Shown: in pieces, positions 24,036 to 26,134 of the stretch
How the letters are laid out: each line of letters opens with the position of its first letter
Position numbering within the stretch: the first letter of the stretch is position 1
Assembly: GCA_964629975.1 (NCBI GenBank)
Contig: CAZVUN010000030.1
Span: forward strand, 1-26,134
DNA length: 26,134 nucleotides
Direction: 5' to 3'
Origin: G020354085 sp964629975
Lineage (GTDB): Bacteria > Pseudomonadota > Gammaproteobacteria > Acidiferrobacterales > Sulfurifustaceae
Made by a program: the position numbers and the translations under genes
The notes under the pieces: model-generated
Databases searched by the model: none
Told to the model about the DNA's origin: nothing
What the model saw: only the letters and a program-made list of their open reading frames with translations

Positions 24036-24263
24036 TTAGCGGTGGCTGTCGCAGTACGGCAGCAGCGCGAGGTAGCGCGCATACTTGATGGCGCGCGTGA
24101 GCTGGCGCTGGTAACGCGCCTTGGTACCGGTGTTGCGGCTCGGGATGATGCGCCCGGTCTCGGTGATGTACTGCTTAAGCACGCCGAGATCCTTGTAGTC
24201 GATCTCGACGACCTTCTCGGCCGTGAACCGGCAGAACTTCTTGCGACGGAAAAAACGTGACAT
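24036..24263 (-). CDS. rpsR: 30S ribosomal protein S18
   Basis: A 75-residue ribosomal protein with FFRRKKFCRFT at the N-terminus, then DYKDLGVLKQYITETGRIIPSRNTGT and KYARYLALLPY, the S18 core. It binds S6 as a heterodimer on the 30S platform. It sits 12 bases after rpsF with GGAG as ribosome-binding site. The N-terminal Cys is the usual one; no paired zinc-binding cysteines are seen. Confidence 0.98.
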   Translation of the reverse strand: MSRFFRRKKFCRFTAEKVVEIDYKDLGVLKQYITETGRIIPSRNTGTKARYQRQLTRAIKYARYLALLPYCDSHR

Positions 24264-24275
24264 GGACCGGTCTCC

Positions 24276-24680
24276 TTACGCACCCGCTTCCGCGGTACCG
24301 ACTTCACCCGACTCGCCTGCGGCACCACGGCTCTCGGCCGCGGCGCGGCGCGCCTCCTCCTCCTGCTCCTTCATCATCGGCGACGGCGCCGTGACCGCCT
24401 CGCGGCGGCTGATGACGAGCGAACGCAGCACCGCGTCGCTGAACTTGAACGAGGACTCGAGCTCGCGCAGTGTCTCGAGCGGGCACTCGATGTTCATCAG
24501 CACGTAGTGCGCCTTGTGCACCTTGTTGATGGGGAAGGCGAGCTGCCGGCGGCCCCAGTCCTCGAACCGGTGGACCCGGCCCTGGGCGGACTCGATGATG
24601 GAGCGGTAACGCTCGACCATCGCAGGCACTTGCTCGCTCTGGTCCGGATGAACCAGAAACACGATTTCATAGTGACGCAT
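24276..24680 (-). CDS. rpsF: 30S ribosomal protein S6
   Basis: A 134-residue ribosomal protein. The ferredoxin-like core (1-95) starts MRHYEIVFLVHPDQSEQVP and includes GRRQLAFPINKVHKAHYVLM, then an acidic Ala/Glu-rich C-terminal tail (about 105-134), as often seen in gammaproteobacterial S6, where RimK adds glutamates. GAGGAG lies 7 bases before the ATG. It is the first gene of the rpsF-rpsR-rplI group. Confidence 0.98.
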   Translation of the reverse strand: MRHYEIVFLVHPDQSEQVPAMVERYRSIIESAQGRVHRFEDWGRRQLAFPINKVHKAHYVLMNIECPLETLRELESSFKFSDAVLRSLVISRREAVTAPSPMMKEQEEEARRAAAESRGAAGESGEVGTAEAGA

Positions 24681-24701
24681 GTAAGCTCCTCATGGCTGTG
24701 A

Positions 24702-24728
24702 GCCACCCGGGTCGTCAACCGGTGTGGC
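24702..24728 (-). promoter_or_regulatory. rpsF leader hairpin, candidate S6:S18 autoregulatory site
   Basis: The predicted rpsF leader folds into a 5-bp outer stem (GCCAC/GUGGC), a single bulged A, a 4-bp inner stem (CCGG/CCGG) and an 8-nt loop, just upstream of the ribosome-binding site. S6:S18 represses rpsF operons in several bacterial groups by binding a leader hairpin with an exposed CCG. The CCG here could pair or be exposed, so the assignment is an inference from position and composition. Confidence 0.35.
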
Positions 24729-24747
24729 AAGGAGAAAAGAGCCGCGC

Positions 24748-24776
24748 ATTTTAGCGATAATATTTAGGCATGCCAA
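24748..24776 (-). promoter_or_regulatory. Promoter of rpsF-rpsR-rplI
   Basis: Minus-strand -35 TTGGCA (24771-24776, 5/6) and -10 TAAAAT (24748-24753, 5/6) are separated by 17 bases. The start near 24741 gives a leader of about 60 bases that contains the hairpin and a GAGGAG ribosome-binding site. A second A/T-rich hexamer TATTAT within the spacer has no matching -35. Confidence 0.65.
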
Positions 24777-24819
24777 GGGGTTATCGTCCTTACGGATAAG
24801 AACTCACTGCCCGACCCCG

Positions 24820-24848
24820 GCTTGGCGGATGCTCCCAAGCCGCCAAGC
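24820..24848. repeat. 9-bp perfect inverted repeat upstream of the toxin-antitoxin genes
   Basis: GCTTGGCGG (24820-24828) and CCGCCAAGC (24840-24848) form a perfect palindrome around an 11-base centre. It lies about 45 bases upstream of the extended -10 of the antitoxin gene and about 45 bases behind the rpsF -35. No T-run follows on either strand, so a regulator-binding site or island-edge relic is as likely as a terminator. Confidence 0.45.
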
Positions 24849-24890
24849 AGCGTTTGGGTCCTCCTCCGGGGCGTTTCATTGTCTACCCGC

Positions 24891-24899
24891 TGATATAAC
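24891..24899 (+). promoter_or_regulatory. Extended -10 promoter for the antitoxin-toxin pair
   Basis: TG-A-TATAAC (TG at 24891-24892, hexamer 24894-24899) is an extended -10 element with 5/6 identity. No good -35 is present, as is common with extended -10 promoters. The start would be near 24906, about 32 bases before the DUF433 start codon. Confidence 0.45.
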
Positions 24900-24937
24900 G
24901 GAGCGTGAAGGGCAACACAACACGGGCAAGCGACGGA

Positions 24938-25177
24938 ATGGACTACCAAAGCCACATCGCGAGAGACCCCAAGATTTGCGGCGGGGAGCCCGTCGTCAAG
25001 GGGACGCGTGTAACGCTGCGCACCGTGCTTGCAAGCCTGGCCGAAGGCGCTGACATCGCAACGATCCTGCCGGATTTTCCGAGTCTCACTGAAGACGATG
25101 TGCGCGCCGTAATCGCCTTTGCGGCGGCCTCAGCCGAGGAGGACTTGCCGGTCCTCGAGCTGCCGCGCGCGTCGTGA
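24938..25177 (+). CDS. DUF433-family antitoxin (VapB45-like)
   Basis: A 79-residue protein made almost wholly of a DUF433 domain, a winged-helix DNA-binding fold: SHIARDPKICGGEPVVKGTRVTLRTVL, then ASLAEGADIATILPDFPSLTEDDVRAVIAFAA. DUF433 proteins are typically the antitoxin partner of DUF5615/Mut7-C or PIN-like RNase toxins, and exactly such a reading frame follows with a GTGA overlap. The ATG at 24938 gives the standard family N-terminus; the frame is open back to 24905 but that part is not family-like. It lies in an islet inserted between rlmB and rpsF. It appears intact although its toxin gene is frameshifted. Confidence 0.88.
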   Translation: MDYQSHIARDPKICGGEPVVKGTRVTLRTVLASLAEGADIATILPDFPSLTEDDVRAVIAFAAASAEEDLPVLELPRAS

Positions 25178-25534
25178 GGATCAAGCTTGACGAGAATATT
25201 CCCGCCAACCTTGTCAGTCGACTGACTGCCCCCGGTCACGATACCGACACCGTTCCCCCGGGAAGGGTTTCGGGGCCACGACGACCCGCGCGTTCGGGAA
25301 CAGACGCAACGCGCCGGCCGCTTTCTCACCACGCAGGCTCTCGACTTCTCCGACGCGCACCAGTTCAGACCGGCCGCTCATCACGGCGTGGTGGTGGTCC
25401 GCCTTGCCGACCCGAGCCGACGGCGATTGATTGAACGAAGCGCGCGTGTTTTTGAAACCGAAGCGGTGACGGGCTGGAACGGCTGCCTTGTTATCGTCAC
25501 CGATCGCAAGATTCGAGTGCGACATCCCGACTGA
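25174..25534 (+). pseudogene. DUF5615 (Mut7-C/PIN-like) toxin gene, frameshifted
   Basis: Frame 1 starts at GTG 25174, overlapping the antitoxin stop (GTGA), and reads MRIKLDENIPANLVSRL then GHDTDTVP, the DUF5615 N-terminus with its acidic D-E pair. After the five-C run at 25255-25259 the frame reads nonsense and stops at 25434. In the next frame the family sequence resumes at once: EGFRGHDDPRVREQ, FLTTQALDFSDAHQF, HHGVVVVRLADPSRR, and ends at TGA 25532-25534. Removing one C would restore a protein of about 119 residues, the normal size. This is therefore a recent inactivation, a sequencing error, or slippage-controlled expression. The restored protein would be an RNase-type toxin. Confidence 0.8.
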
Positions 25535-25567
25535 CCCGCCGGGCAGCATCTGCCCCCCCCGCAACGA

Positions 25568-25744
25568 CTACTGAATCGTCACCATGGCACTGGCGGTGGC
25601 CTGGCTGCCCGTACCGCCGCTGGCCGAGTAGGTCACCGTGTAGGTGCGACCCGACCTGGCGAGAAGCTGGAAGCTGCGATCGTCGCTGCCGAGCTGCGCG
25701 CCTTGCACATCGGTGAAATGAAGGGGCGCGTTGTCCTTGATCGA
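25568..25744 (-). pseudogene. C-terminal remnant of a beta-sandwich repeat protein
   Basis: A startless minus-strand frame of about 58 codons, bounded upstream by TAA (25745-25747) and ending at TAG (25568-25570). It reads NAPLHFTDVQGAQLGSD, FQLLARSGRTYTVTYSAS and ends ATASAMVTIQ. The YTVTYSASGGTGSQATASA pattern is typical of the last strands of Ig-like/HYR repeats in secreted or surface proteins. With no start, signal peptide or upstream domain, it is best read as a gene fragment left by rearrangement. The parent protein is not identifiable. Confidence 0.5.
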
Positions 25745-25952
25745 TTAATAGATGAAGCTCCCCCAACCCCATCGACACCCAGTTAAGCAACAGTCGCATC
25801 GCTTCGCACTCGGCCGGGGAGTAGCAGCCGAGGGTCGACGGGGATGCGGTCGGCGTCATTCCGGCTCACTCGGCACTTCATTTGACGCAAGCAAATACCT
25901 TGGCCCTATTGGGAGCGCGAAAGCTGATTGCCAGTGCGCAGAATGAGCCCGC
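25745..25952. other. Unassigned islet DNA between the gene remnant and rlmB
   Basis: About 200 bases with no gene I can name. On the minus strand a short frame from 25859 reads GCYSPAECEAMRLLLNWVSM and runs into the remnant region. On the plus strand a 43-codon startless frame following a TAG reads HLTQANTLALLGARKLIASA and stops at 25954-25956. Both look somewhat protein-like, neither has a ribosome-binding site or a recognisable family, and they cannot both be real over the same bases. Broken gene ends are the likeliest content. Confidence 0.3.
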
Positions 25953-26134
25953 CTAGTTGGGCGATGCAGCTCTCTGGCGCACTGCCTCGTACAGGCAGAT
26001 TCCGGCCGCCACAGAGACGTTGAGGCTGCCGACCGTGCCGGTCATGGGGATGCGCACCAGGACGTCGCAGTGCTCGCGGGTCAGGCGGCGCAGGCCGGCG
26101 CCCTCCCCGCCCAGCACGATGGCCGCCGGCCCCT
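25953..26134 (-). CDS. rlmB: 23S rRNA (guanosine-2'-O-)-methyltransferase RlmB, C-terminal part (5' end outside window)
   Basis: The last 60 codons of a SpoU/TrmH-family SPOUT methyltransferase, running off the right edge. The segment AAIVLGGEGAGLRRLTREHCD is SPOUT motif 2, and VRIPMTGTVGSLNVSVAAGI is motif 3, which forms the trefoil-knot SAM site; RlmB methylates G2251 of 23S rRNA. The closely related TrmH subfamily is excluded mainly by context: rlmB normally lies just upstream of rpsF on the same strand, as here, apart from the inserted islet. The protein ends EAVRQRAASPN at TAG 25953-25955. Confidence 0.9.
   Translation of the reverse strand, partial: GPAAIVLGGEGAGLRRLTREHCDVLVRIPMTGTVGSLNVSVAAGICLYEAVRQRAASPN

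Noticed and set aside
1..26134. CRISPR arrays, tRNA or rRNA genes, insertion sequences
   Set aside because: No regularly spaced repeats, cloverleaf-like segments, rRNA stretches or transposase frames were recognised.

Overview
This window of about 26 kb is GC-rich chromosomal DNA, densely packed with housekeeping genes. It looks like a free-living gammaproteobacterium, possibly of the Chromatiales/Ectothiorhodospiraceae kind. That placement is inferred from gene order and gene content (LPS and Lol genes, the succinylase branch of DAP synthesis, a probable rne end next to ptp-kdsB-lpxK, and rlmB/rpsF/rpsR/rplI/dnaB/alr/radA), not from a phylogeny.

Region 1 (1-10268). A short plus-strand C-terminus, probably RNase E, ends at a hairpin. 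It faces a long minus-strand run of closely spaced genes, read from high to low coordinates: dciA-like (DUF721), lolC/E-type permease, lolD, comEC, exbB, exbD, msbA, lpxK, ycaR-like, kdsB and a low-molecular-weight protein tyrosine phosphatase. Most junctions overlap or are only a few bases wide. The theme is envelope assembly: lipoprotein release, lipid A flipping and 4'-phosphorylation, CMP-Kdo supply, and a proton-driven ExbB/ExbD motor. A DNA-uptake channel (ComEC) sits among them.

Region 2 (10269-15333). yggS (PLP-binding protein) diverges from dciA and converges on an EamA-type transporter. The transporter in turn diverges from dapC-dapD-dapE, which encode three consecutive steps of diaminopimelate/lysine synthesis.

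Region 3 (15334-19554). This is a three-gene phosphothreonine signalling cassette: a membrane CHASE2 receptor Ser/Thr kinase, an overlapping PP2C phosphatase and a soluble protein with one canonical and one degenerate FHA domain. It is the most interesting functional unit here.

Region 4 (19570-24776). The minus-strand rpsF-rpsR-rplI-dnaB-alr-radA cluster has a well-formed promoter before rpsF, a leader hairpin that could be the S6:S18 autoregulatory site, and a good internal promoter before dnaB.

Region 5 (24781-26134). Between rpsF and the C-terminus of rlmB, normally neighbours, lies an accessory islet of about 1.2 kb. It holds a DUF433 antitoxin gene, a DUF5615-type toxin gene broken by a one-base frameshift in a C-run, a startless remnant of a beta-sandwich repeat protein, and about 200 bp I could not assign.
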